From Cryptomeria japonica (taxonomy: Eukaryota > Streptophyta > Pinopsida > Cupressales > Cupressaceae): a stretch of 64,000 nt of DNA. Below the pieces are notes generated by a model. That model did no database searches. It was not told where the DNA came from and saw nothing but the letters and a program-made list of their open reading frames with translations. Shown piece by piece: positions 8,466 through 18,667 of this stretch (positions are counted from its first letter, which is position 1; each line of letters begins with the position of its first letter). A program made the translations under genes and the position numbers. The stretch spans positions 231,128,303 to 231,192,302 of the forward strand of contig NC_081415.1 in the NCBI RefSeq assembly GCF_030272615.1, in the 5' to 3' direction.

Positions 8466-11400
8466 CTAGTCTAGCACGTCATCCACCCCTTGATCTTGCT
8501 GATCAACATTTCGGGAAGGCAGGAAACACGCTAGAGGAGGAACATCCAACACAGCAGATGGATCTATCACAAGATCCAAACAAGGGCTATGTTCATGTTC
8601 CACGCCACGTTGTTCTTGTCTAGGAGCTAGGATAAGTGCTTTAGAAAATTTGTTAGATAAATGGTTATCAACATCAACATATTCATATTCACTATCAGAA
8701 TGAACAGAAGTAACATTTTCATCATGAATAACATTTTCATCTATATCATCATCAAGATTTATAAAAATAGGATCTTTAACTCACACAGGATCAAGACCAT
8801 CATGCATCTTATGTTTAGGAGATTTTGGCTCAATTTTTGGCTGAGGAGAACATGGAATAATACCAGTTGAAGGTGTTTTTGGAGATTGCAAAGTTTGAGA
8901 AGCAGCTGCCTGAGGTCTAAGATGACGCTTTCGTCGGCGTTCACGTGCAGAATGATTTTGTCTAGTCTTAGTAGGAAGTTGAGAAGATTGAGGAGGAGGA
9001 ATGTTCTCATCCTTATCACTTGGGTGTTTAGGTTGTGGTCTCTTAGGTTGAATAATAGGAGAAGAGGAAGGTCTCTTCTCTCCATAAGAGGAAGGAGGAG
9101 GAACTGCTCCATATAAAGGAGGAATATTTGGTTTAGGAAGGAGACCAAGTCCATCATGACGAGGAGGTATAGGTCTACTTTTAGGAAGTTTATTAGATAT
9201 AGGCATAATCACATTCATAGGGATGGGTTGGGAATCTTCTTGAGGAAAGACATTAGTTTTATCTTTCAAAGGAAGAACTTCCTTCTCAAGAATGATAGGA
9301 ATATCAAGTTTGGGTGTTCTAGGTTCACTTAGAGATAGGATCATATCTTTTTTCCACTTGTGATAAGATTTGAAAAGATGATCACTTCATGGTGGAAGAG
9401 ATTGGAATTGTTTAGGCCAAAAATAATCAATAGGAACGCTAGAAGTTCTTTCAGCTAGTTTAAAGAGACTATGATTGACAGTAACAACTTCACCATTATG
9501 GAGAAATTTCAAACACTTATGAATAGGAGAAGCAATAGCTTGCATGGAAGACAGCCAAAGATAACCTAGCTTCACACGAAATTGTGCGGACGATGGAATA
9601 ATAGCAAAGTCCACATCAAGAGATTTGTTATGGACCTCAATAGGTAATGTAATAGAACCAATTGCAGGAGAAGAAAATGCATCAAACAATTTCACAACCA
9701 CATTTGTTTTGTCATAGATTACTTGATTCAATTGCAAAGTAAAAAGAAATTCTTCAATAATGACATTAACCATACAAGAAGGATCAATAAGCACTCCACG
9801 GCAAGGTGTATTCTTGACTTTTGCAACTATATATAAAGGACCATCAGGTGCCCTGATAGTTTCACTAGAATCAAATGTGATGGAAGGTTCTTTAGGGATT
9901 TTCTGCTGTTCCACAAAGTTAATCACATTCGGAGTCATAGACACAAGATCATCAAGTGAGATAGAGGAATCATTAGTATCAATCACATTAGAGGTATGAG
10001 AAGGTAATGGATCAGTAAAAATCTTAAGATTTTGGTTAGGAGGAGCTACAAATGTGTTGCCTTTATCATTCACACCAGAAACAGAGATAGTATTATTATC
10101 AGTCAAATCTTGAATTTTACCCTTTAAAGCAAAAAAATTTTCAGTATCATGCCCAGGTTGACGATGAAATTGACAAAAAGATTTGTTATCAAAATAGGGT
10201 GAATTAATCTTTGCAGGATCTATTTGCCTCATAGGAGGAAGAGTAAGCACATTTTGTTCCAATAACTTATTCATAATACTATGCAATGATTCATTCAAAG
10301 GAGTAAACTTTCTTTCTTTCTTGAAAAACTTAGAAATAGGAGGCACACCTGATGTTGCATTCACATTGTTGTTGATGATGTTTTCATTGAATTTAATGGA
10401 CTCTCTGTTCGGTTTAAACTTCCCAAATGGTTGTTGACTACTATCACCCTTATCATTCGGAGCCATAGGATTTGCTTGTTCCATTTGACTCACAGTCAGT
10501 TGATAATTGTGAAGAGTTGCGCACAATTGTTGGAAAGAAGTAAACTCAGAAAACAGAAGTTTTTCTCTAATATCTTTTTGTAAATTAGAAATAAAGATTC
10601 TTTGAATATCATTGTCAGGTACTGGAAAAGAAATTTGAGCATACAAATGCTTATATCTGCCAATGAAATCAGTCACTTTTTCTTTAACACCTTGTTTACA
10701 ATGCATTAAATCAATCAAAGTAACTTTAGGACTTGTATTGTTTTGAAATTGTTGAATAAAAGCATTGGCAAGTTGTTGGAAAGAAGTAATAGAATAGGAA
10801 GGCAACGAGCAATACCATTGTAGGGCTTTATCTCTTAATGTTCTAGTAAACAGTTTTGCAAGCAACCTTTGGTCATAAGCAAAATCGGTACATATTGTTT
10901 GAAATGTCTTAACATGTGTTAGAGGATCACCCTTACCATTATAAAGCTCCAAATGCAGAATTTCAACATGTTTAGGGGGGATAGCTTGAACAATGTCAAG
11001 AGAAAGTGGGCTCGCAACATCAAATGTGGGCACACTAGTCTTAGATTGATTCATAGAGGCAATTTGTTGCTGTAAAGAAAAGACAGTTTGTGCAAGATTG
11101 TTAATGGTCGCTTCAGTTGAAGAGTTCATATTAGACGTGTTAGATTGTGATGGAGGTGTTATGTTATTGAAAGAAGGTATTGATTGAGAGTAAGGTGGTG
11201 GGACACTATGATAGTTAGTCATAGGAGATGATTGGAAAGGAGGAACACTACAAGGAGGAATGGAATGGTTAAATGAATTGCCCCCTTGCATCATGTTCAT
11301 TTGTGGAGATATAATAGGAACACTTATTGAAGGAATGAATGAAGAAGTTGGATTGAATGAAGGAAGAGGGATTGCCCCCATGACTGGTGATCATAGGTGG

Positions 11401-11898
11401 AATGTCTTGTATTGAAGTAGTCATTATGTTTGATGTAAAAGTAGGTATACTAGCAATAGGAGTTGTCAAAGGAATAGAATGATTAACTTGAGTAGGAGGT
11501 TGTGTATAACCTAAAGTTTCGGCACAACTCTTCATAGGCATCACATTCGAATCCACAATGTGTGCAATACCATGCAAAATATCAATTCCATTCTTATCAC
11601 TTTGAACCATACGTTTTAGACCCTCAATTAATGAAAGAGCTTCACTATTGGGATATTCTTGAGACATCCATTGTCAAAAATCATCAAATTGGTTATCCAA
11701 TTTTGAAAGTTGTTCTACAGAAACCTCATGGAGAGCTTCTTCATCATTAAGAGGATTAGAGGAATTACCCATGTCCTCGTTAAAAAGGCCATTTAAATTA
11801 GGTTCCATCTCCTCAGTAATTAAACCTTGGAAGGACTTAATTCTAAGGCTTCGTCTAACGGGAATAGTGTAAGTAGGGCTTATTGTTGTAAAACTCAT
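8466..11898 (-). pseudogene. gag: NA-1 gag-protease polyprotein, three in-frame TGA and one frameshift
   Basis: Begins at the ATG at 11898 and ends TAG at 8466-8468, about 1,140 codons. It is interrupted by TGA at 11674-11676, 9387-9389 and 8781-8783 and by one frame change at the G5 run 11375-11379. Order: N-terminal region (MSFTTISPTYTIP); low-complexity Ser/Pro/Asn region; Retrotrans_gag capsid core (LYNGKGDPLTHVKTF, ALQWYCSLP, DLMHCKQG) about 10950-10500; a zinc-knuckle-like CQFHRQPGHDTENF; and a protease-like domain (RGVLIDPSCMVNVI) in which the expected D-x-G is DPS, so it is probably inactive. A proline/lysine-rich and then acidic tail follows (9386-8466). It would form particles; in a full-length relative RT would follow. 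Confidence 0.88.
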
Positions 11899-13062
11899 GC
11901 ACTAAAGAGAGAGAGAAGATTTTGAATTTTAGAGGAAGCAAATTTCAATAAAATCAGCCAATCTCCTAGATTTAAGCTGTTAAATGCAATCAGGACAATC
12001 TCCCAAAATTTCGAAAAAAATGTCAGGGACCGTGGCTAACGGAGTGCACACGGTCCTCACAACTTTTTTTGAAATTTTCAAGGATGAAAGTTATGATGAT
12101 TTTAAAGCTAATCTGAAAAAATTGAGTGATTTTACGATCTGTAGATAGGCCACATTAAAGTTGCAATCTCAAAATTGAACCCTACCAAGATTGTTGAAAA
12201 ATGCAAAATTTGAAATTTTGAAAAAGAGAGGGAAACTGAAATTTTGAATTTTATGATTTTAGAGGGAATACTGAAAGCAATGCAAGCTTTGAAATTTAAA
12301 AGTTGACTCGATTTCATGCAAAATTCAAATTTGAAAGCGGAAATCAGAGTTGTTGCAATTAAACACTTAATTTCAAAAGTCACAAATTGTAAAAATTTGA
12401 ATAAAGCACTGAAATTTCGAATGAATGCCAACACACTTTTCAGATTTAGGACAGTAAGGAACACAATTTTAACACAAATTTCAATTTCAACAATTTTTGA
12501 ATGATTATAAGCCTTTATCCGAGCAATCACTAGACCAACTTTGACTTTAATTTTGAAAGTGTTAGAATTGATAAAATCAGCCAAAATTCTGGATTTTAGC
12601 AGAAAAATACAGTAGGATCTAGCTCCCGAAATTTCAGAAAAAATGTCAGGGACAATGGCGCTCGGGGTGCACACAGTCCTCACAACTTTTTTCCAAATTT
12701 TCAGGGATGAAAGATATTGTGATTTTATTGCAGAATCCAAAGTTACAGCCGATTTGGAGGTGTTTTGATTAGTGAAATTATCAGTCAAAGGTTGAATCAA
12801 GAATGTTTTAAAAATTAGGGTTTTGACATTTAACCACTTAATTTTGAGAATTAAAGCACAAATATGAATTGACAATTTGCAATAGAAGGATAGATCTGAA
12901 ACAAGCATTAACAATTAAACATTTCACAAGCTTAATTACTAAAAAGAAAATTTTAGGGTTTTTATGCAATTAACCTCTAAAATTTGCAAAAGATCAAACA
13001 TGGAAATGTAATTAAGGAAACAAATTTTTCAAATCTAACCATGAATAATCAGAATTAGGATG
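11899..13062 (-). other. NA-1 leader between PBS and gag, with an internal duplicated segment
   Basis: AT-rich untranslated leader. Two related segments, about 11950-12125 and 12570-12750, share the words AAAAATGTCAGGGAC, GTGCACAC and GTCCTCACAACTTTTTT and differ at many positions, so the duplication is old. The same GGAGTGCACAC-GTCCTC core also occurs once in each LTR (6896 and 13465). A long minus-strand frame at 12132-12914 reads through this repeat with low-complexity Ile/Phe/Lys-rich content and matches no known domain. I do not regard it as a gene. Confidence 0.6.
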
Positions 13063-13080
13063 TTCACGTCGGGTTCACCA
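13063..13080 (-). other. NA-1 primer-binding site, tRNA-Trp type
   Basis: The plus strand reads TTCACGTCGGGTTCACCA, the 3' end of plant cytoplasmic tRNA-Trp as I remember it, including the CCA tail. The minus (RNA-sense) strand is therefore complementary over 18 bases. It starts 3 bases from the 5' LTR, the normal spacing for minus-strand priming. This is not a tRNA gene: only the 3' 18 bases are present. Confidence 0.75.
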
Positions 13081-13954
13081 AAATGTAAAGCGGAAAAATC
13101 GAACCCTAGTTGTTCTCCCCCCCCACTCCAAGGAGAGAGAAGGGAGTGTCACTAGGGTTGATGGTTTTCACTTAGGAGAGACTTTACATTCAAAAGAGGG
13201 GTTGAAACCCACAAGATCCAATCCCATGCAATGCAAGATTGGATTTTAAATGAGTTTCAAGGGTTGTGACATCAAGGATACCCTCTTTTGTAAAGAATGT
13301 AGATAGAATGATTGAACTAGGAATGTATGTAGAAGCAAGAAAGATTCGCTTATAAACAGAGATAAGGACACAGGATGAAGCTACGGACCTGAAATTAGCA
13401 GTAAAATGTCGAGACGATGTTGTTCTACAAATTTGAGCGAAAGTTGATGGGACGATGGCGCCCGGAGTGCACACGGTCCTCCGAAAAATTTGCGAAATGA
13501 AGGGGGATCTGTTCGTCTCTGCACAAGGATTCCAGATCTTCAATTACAGCCGCGTACTTGCAACCTACACATAGAAAAGAGAGGACGATTGGGGGGTTAG
13601 GGATTAGGGGTTTGCCTTTAGGTCAAACCCCAGTTTTGGAATTAACCAAGAAATGAGAATGTTGTAAATGTAAATGTTTGTAATGTAAACAAGTACTGAT
13701 ACCTTGTTGTAAGAATGTTTGTATTCTTACATGCGAAGGTGTAATGTATGTTGTATGTTGTATGTTGTAGGTGATCTCCTCTTCAATGGTTGAATCCTTG
13801 TCTTGAATGCAACACTTAGCCTTGAATGGAGACTTAGAATTCTCAATTGCTTGAAGGAATGCTTGAATGCTTGAATGTTTGAATGTTTGAATATCACTTC
13901 CACATCTTGCTCACATATGTTTTTTTTTCCTTCCTTTCTAGGAGAGGAAAAGTA

Positions 13955-13963
13955 GTTTATATA
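13955..13963 (-). promoter_or_regulatory. NA-1 5' LTR TATA box
   Basis: TATATAAAC on the minus strand, conserved in both LTRs, about 390 bp into the LTR. Transcription from here would run leftward through the PBS and gag. Confidence 0.55.
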
Positions 13964-14085
13964 CTTGTCAATTAGGGTTGAGAGACTGATTTTCCCGACC
14001 TTAGACCGACCTAGAAACATTATTTTCCAATTTGCAAACTTAAAGACCCGATGCCCAACAAGAGACCGGGCCCAAAATAGGGCCA

Positions 14086-14178
14086 GGGACCAGGGCGCTG
14101 GGCACCATGGTCCTGGGGGACTAGGGTGCTGGGCGCCCTAGTCCTGAAGGACCAGGGCGCTGGGCACCATGGTCCCAC
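14086..14178. repeat. Three tandem 31-bp GC-rich palindromic units in NA-1 5' LTR
   Basis: Units start at 14086, 14117 and 14148 (GGGACCAGGGCGCTGGGC, GGGACTAGGGTGCTGGGC, AGGACCAGGGCGCTGGGC). Each is an imperfect inverted repeat, GGACCAGGGC against GCACCATGGTCC. The 3' LTR has a single unit (about 7522-7552). The units stand out as very GC-rich in AT-rich surroundings. Confidence 0.85.
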
Positions 14179-14347
14179 CTCTCGAGGCAGTAGGGTGCAA
14201 GGAGGGATCAGGCCACGGTGCAAAAAAATGCAGTTTTTGATGTCACAAGCAGGTTTCGGGGTCTCCATTCAGGTTCAACGTTGCGTCGCCATCGTGAAGA
14301 CCCAAATGCAGTCAAAATTGCAAGTGTCACAATTTTAGGATGCTACA

Positions 14348-15095
14348 CTACTATTGGCATCTTCATTCTTTGTGATTTGTAATTTGGAGGAAAAAACTTT
14401 CTCAATACTTTCTCCAAAAGAATCTCTCAATCTTTCTTCATGAGACATCAAACATCCAACCAGTTGATCAAACTGAAGGGTTGTCAAATCCTTCCTTTAT
14501 TCTATGATTATGGCAACATGATTCCATCTTGGTGTCAAAGTTATCAACACCCTTTTGACCAAAACCTCATTGCTCATGTAGTTTCCCCAAGTGTAGCCAT
14601 TTTATTAATCACATATTTGACTCTGACACAATAGTCACTTACACTTTCAGCTTCTTGCATCCTCAAACTCTCAAATTCTTGCTTCAATATATATAGATTG
14701 ACAACATTAACTTGATTATTTCCTTGGTTAGATTTTTTTAGAGCTTCCAGGCATCTTTATATGTCATTATAGAAAAAATTCTTAGAAATAAACTCTTATC
14801 AAGAGTTGTTTGAATGTGGAACAATGTTTGAGCATTCTTCTTCTTAGCCTCCTTGGCTATTTTATCATTGGTAGAGAGAGCATTCCAATCATATGACTCT
14901 TGGTCACCGATTCAATAATCTCCCACATATCTTTTTCCTATTAAAAAAATTCATCATTTTTACGCACCAATAATCATACTCATTTCCATCAAATTCTTGA
15001 ATGAGCATGTGGTTAGAATTCAACATGATAAACTTTGGAAAAATTCCAACACCAAAAAATTTAACCCAAAACAAAATACCTACTCAAATACCAAT
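14348..15095 (-). pseudogene. Copia-0 relic: gag N-terminal part and degenerate primer site (right fragment)
   Basis: The 5' part of the copia relic continued at 5335-6513. Near 15030 the minus strand reads HMLIQEFDGNEYDYW, the typical N-terminal Gag motif of a plant copia family. Further left are QFDQLVGCLMSHEERL and ITKNEDANSS. After removing NA-1 and one CTACT copy, the frame passes directly into the knuckle region at 6513 and below. At 15079-15094 the minus strand reads TTGGTATTTGAGTAGG, a decayed initiator-Met primer site next to a decayed LTR end (TATTAG at 15096). Many stops and frame changes. Confidence 0.75.
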
Positions 15096-16211
15096 TATTA
15101 GTTCAAATTTGAACCTTAGACTCTCTAAACCAACTGATTGAATTCAAATTTCATGTGTTACACATTGTTGGATCAGCATTGGAACTGATAGCTAAATTGA
15201 AATATTGTAAACTACTTAAACTATAGATCTAAAAACAATGTATGATACTGAAAAATAGATTTACATGTGGTGAGTCAACTTCAATATTTATTGTCATGGT
15301 GAGACTCAACTTCAACATCAGTTATCTTCATAAAACAACTATTTCCCCTATAAGCCTCCCCATGTGACTGATCATCTATTGAATGGGGTGCATACTAGGA
15401 GCTTCAATGCAAACCACATAGGCTACTAGTTGCAAGGTTCTCACTTATATCTGGTCCTAGTTTAGAACTCATACATCTTGATAGCTATAATGCAAGGTAA
15501 CCATATTTGTAACTCATACAATGGAATTGCCTATTATTTAATGTTCAATTATTAATGTTGATGAATTCATCTTTCTATTAATATTATCTCTACATGTGAA
15601 TGGATAAATTAGTTGGTGGACTGTGAGCAAAGAAGTTAGAAAAGGGATATTAAAATAGTCTATTCATGCAATGACTATTAACATTCCATTTTATGATCAT
15701 TTATTATCATATAATTTCATCTTTTACTTGATAAAACCCATGGGCTATACAAAAAGATTTGTTCAAGAGGATGATGTATAGAATGCATATGTTTGAATTG
15801 TCTAAGGGTTTTATATGAATGATATGGTTTGAGGAGAATCCTTCTTTAATGTGATCATCATGGTTAATAAAGAATATCATAATAATCCTAATATTTTATT
15901 AAAATGAAATAGTCTTATTATTTTATTATTATTATTGATATTAGTATCCATGTTAATAATTATAATATTAAAGTTGGCATTTGAATAACTAACTGTAATG
16001 TCCATACTAAGAATAATTATTCATCATATATTATTAAAATTGTGTGCAGTTTCAATAATAGTGTTATACTCATCCTTACTAATATAAACAATGGTGGTAG
16101 TATAATCATTGTTTTTTATTAAAAAAACAACATTAACTAGGGTGTTGACCCTTTACATATTAAGAACTATAAGTAGCACCATAACAAAACTAAAACAACA
16201 CTTTAGCAGCA
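15096..16211. other. AT-rich stretch, probably decayed Copia-0 5' LTR at its left end
   Basis: The left end should be Copia-0 LTR, because it follows that element's primer site, but I could not find its far border or a partner LTR. The rest is AT-rich with short poly-A, poly-T and TAT runs. No coding sequence, RNA gene or repeat unit could be supported. Confidence 0.4.
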
Positions 16212-18640
16212 CTAAACCACAGTCATCCAAAGATAAAAAACATACGAAGAGTTTGAGACAAAAAACAAAGGGGATCCTGAGCAAAACAAAGACCAAAAAG
16301 AAAAAAAATAAGGGGCCGACATGTGGACCCCTTTCATCTCAATGACCCTATTCCAGTCATTGTACATAAATTTATAAATCTCCCTGGCCTCCTCCTTATC
16401 CACATCATCAATAGCAGTGTGCTCCCATAGGAGGGAGAGAGTCAGCATCGAGCTATGCAACACCTACAGACAAAAATTGTTAATGCTAACAATTTGATTA
16501 TCACGAACATCCATCCTGTATTTGATCTCCTTTATCTCTTCACTAATATCCTTAGCATCCAGGAGCGGGCCTAGGCTGTCAATGTACTTTAGAAGGTCAC
16601 TGACCTCACTACTAATATTTTGGAGTTTCTCAATGGTAGGGATCCCCTTGGGAATCTCTTCCACCTCCCTGTTGTCCTCCTTATTCACCTCCGAATTGAT
16701 CAAACTATCAACAAATGAATTCTCCTTTTCATCCTTGGTAGTCACCATTGCCTTAGACATATTTTCCCCAAGGACAATAACAGTTTGGGCTCCAGTAGTG
16801 TTAGTGTTTGGGTCCACCATCTTCATAACCTCATCAGGGTCCACAAGGTTAATTCAATCCACAAGTTCCTCAATAGACATAACATTACCAACACCATTAG
16901 GGGGCCCAAAAATCCTTTCTTCCATCCCATGCATAGACATCTTAATATCCTCACCACCCGCCGACCCAAACAAAACACCCCCATCCTTGCCATGAGCATC
17001 ATCCTCCTCAAATTCAAAGACATTTTGGGGTTTCATCTTCTTCTCCAATGAACCCTTGGAAGAAAGTATGTGGGACCTCCTCCTTCCTTCAGTATTAGGG
17101 GTAGGGTTTTCATCCTCCAAATCTTCAGAGGAAGAATTGTCAATGACAATTTGCTTGTGTTTTGAAGGGGATTTCTCTTTGCCCTTGGTAGGAGTGTGAT
17201 ATTTAACTTTCCCAGCCGAGGAAGAAGGCACAAAGTGCGGGTAAATATTTTTGATAGAAATAGAGGAGGGGAACTAAGGGACAGCAACAAATTCATTTGC
17301 GAACTAAAAAATTATGGGGAGAGCAAGGCCACTAGAGAAGGTCGTAAGGGGGTGCGAAGTAGCCAACAAGCTAGGTTGGAAAATCATGAGATTCTTGGGA
17401 GGACAGAGGGATATGTAGAAGTTGTATAACCTAAAAATGAGGCCCTAATGAAGATGGATGGGTGGCCTATCCCCATTTTTAGGGTCAAGGGCTTCCTTAA
17501 TCAAAACCTCTAAAGAACACAGCAGAAAAAATGACAATCAAAGAAGATCATTGTTTCGAAAATGGTTAAGCATGGGCAAGTGATAGTAATAAAATACCTT
17601 GTAACAACCTTCCAATATAAAATACTTCATAATCATCATACAAAATCTAGTTCCAAGGGTGTTTTAACTCTTCTCTATTAGACCTACCTTGCATTTTTAC
17701 TGGTTCCTCCTTGCCCTTGAAAAATCTTTTCAGCTCCTCACTGTTGTCAACATGACTGGTTCTCTTCCATCTTCTCCTATGCAAGGAAAGGCCCATCACC
17801 TGAGCAATAGTTTCCTTAGAGACATCAAAAGAGACCCCCCCAACAATAACCCTCCTGTGAGACCAAGAGGCTACAAATTGGGCTGAGAGTTGTTCATCGT
17901 GGCCAGCAAGGCTTTCCATGAAATTCGCCACCCTGCCTTAAACACAATAGTTCCACACAACAAAATTCTTTTTGAAATCCTCTAGGTAGTCAAGTTCATA
18001 ATGCACTTTGTCTCCTCCCATAGTATTAACAGAGAGAGTGTTTTCAGCAATAAACATGAGTAACGACACACAGGAAGTTTTGATAGTATAGCCCTTAGCA
18101 AAAATAGAAACAAGTTTTTCGCAAGAGTCAGAGATTTTAATAATGATTTGTTGATGTAGGCGCCTTGTAGCAAAATTATTACCATAATTATCCTTGGTCA
18201 TAGGGAGTTTGTGAGAGCCATTTATCACCTCTTGCGATATGACATTGGGCACATAAAAAATCATCATGAAATTAAAACAAAATTGACTATCATGAATGCA
18301 AGGAGCACATAGCACAAATTGTCTACAACAACCAATCAAATCAATCCAACTAGGTCAATTGAAATGTGTGCGATGACCCTTCAGATCAATCATAGGGAAA
18401 AACCCAAGGAAAGTGTACCAAAAAATTATAGTAGCATACACTTGACTCTTAGTAGCCATGATGGTAGTCCACCTCAGTAGACCGTTGGTGTTAGTCATCA
18501 AAGTGTTGCACTTATTTAAATTTGAAAAATAATTCCTCCGGAGGCCCCATAAAGGCAAGAGGAGAATGTAGTAGAGACCAAAGGAGAGCTTAATCATGAG
18601 GAGTAAGCTTAGTGCACTCTCCCTTCAGGAGGGAGTTAAC
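16212..18640 (-). pseudogene. Degenerate coding relic of an unrecognised plant protein family
   Basis: Read on the minus strand from about 18640: SLPPNVNSLLKGEC, SLLHSPLAFMGPPEELFFKF, FFPMIDLKGHRTHFN, CAPCIHDSQFCFNF, a long open piece 18339-17938 (SHKLPMTKDNYGNNF, LVSIFAKGYTIKTSCVSL, LEDFKKNFVVWNY), then 17937-17647 (SWSHRRVIVGGVSFDVSK, IAQVMGLSL). MKYFILEGCYKVFYYYHLP is at about 17600. A charged Ser/Glu/Lys tail runs from 17231 to 16464 and on, in frame past TAG at 16464-16466, to about 16300 (EAREIYKFMYNDWNRV). At least six stops or frame changes. I recognise no named domain. The texture resembles proteins repeated in conifer genomes, which is an impression from memory only. No LTR, poly(A) or terminal repeat is seen. 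Confidence 0.6.
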
Positions 18641-18667
18641 ATTAGGAGGCAAAGAGTGGGGATTCCT

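Larger units (their letters stand above)
6514..14347 (-). mobile_element. NA-1: non-autonomous LTR retrotransposon encoding only gag-protease
   Basis: Flanked by a perfect 5-bp target duplication CTACT (6509-6513 and 14348-14352). LTRs at 6514-7716 (3') and 13084-14347 (5') both run TG...CA. The internal region holds a primer site complementary to tRNA-Trp next to the 5' LTR, a leader, one gag-protease coding region on the minus strand, and a purine tract next to the 3' LTR. I see no RT, RNase H or integrase motif anywhere in the 5.4-kb interior. The Gag is of the Retrotrans_gag (Ty3/gypsy) type. The structure fits a gag-bearing non-autonomous element (TR-GAG class). It interrupts the gag of Copia-0, whose reading frame rejoins across the site. 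Confidence 0.92.
13084..14347 (-). repeat. NA-1 5' LTR
   Basis: 1264 bp, paired with 6514-7716. The 61-bp length difference is explained by two extra copies of a 31-bp unit at 14086-14178. Outside that, the two LTRs align throughout with scattered, mostly transition differences. A minus-strand TATA box at 13955-13963 (TATATAAAC) places the RNA start near 13925. Confidence 0.93.

Noticed and set aside
8886-9116. Plus-strand Arg/Leu-rich frame opposite the NA-1 polyprotein (also 9760-9999)
   Set aside because: Antisense shadow of the Pro/Lys-rich gag-protease tail and protease.
12132-12914. Minus-strand frame of 260 codons in the NA-1 leader
   Set aside because: It reads through a diverged internal duplication, is low-complexity Ile/Phe/Lys-rich, has no known motif, and lies in an untranslated leader position.
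13062-13080. Possible tRNA gene fragment (tRNA-Trp 3' end)
   Set aside because: Only 18 bases match and they adjoin an LTR at the correct spacing, so a primer-binding site explains it. No cloverleaf is present.
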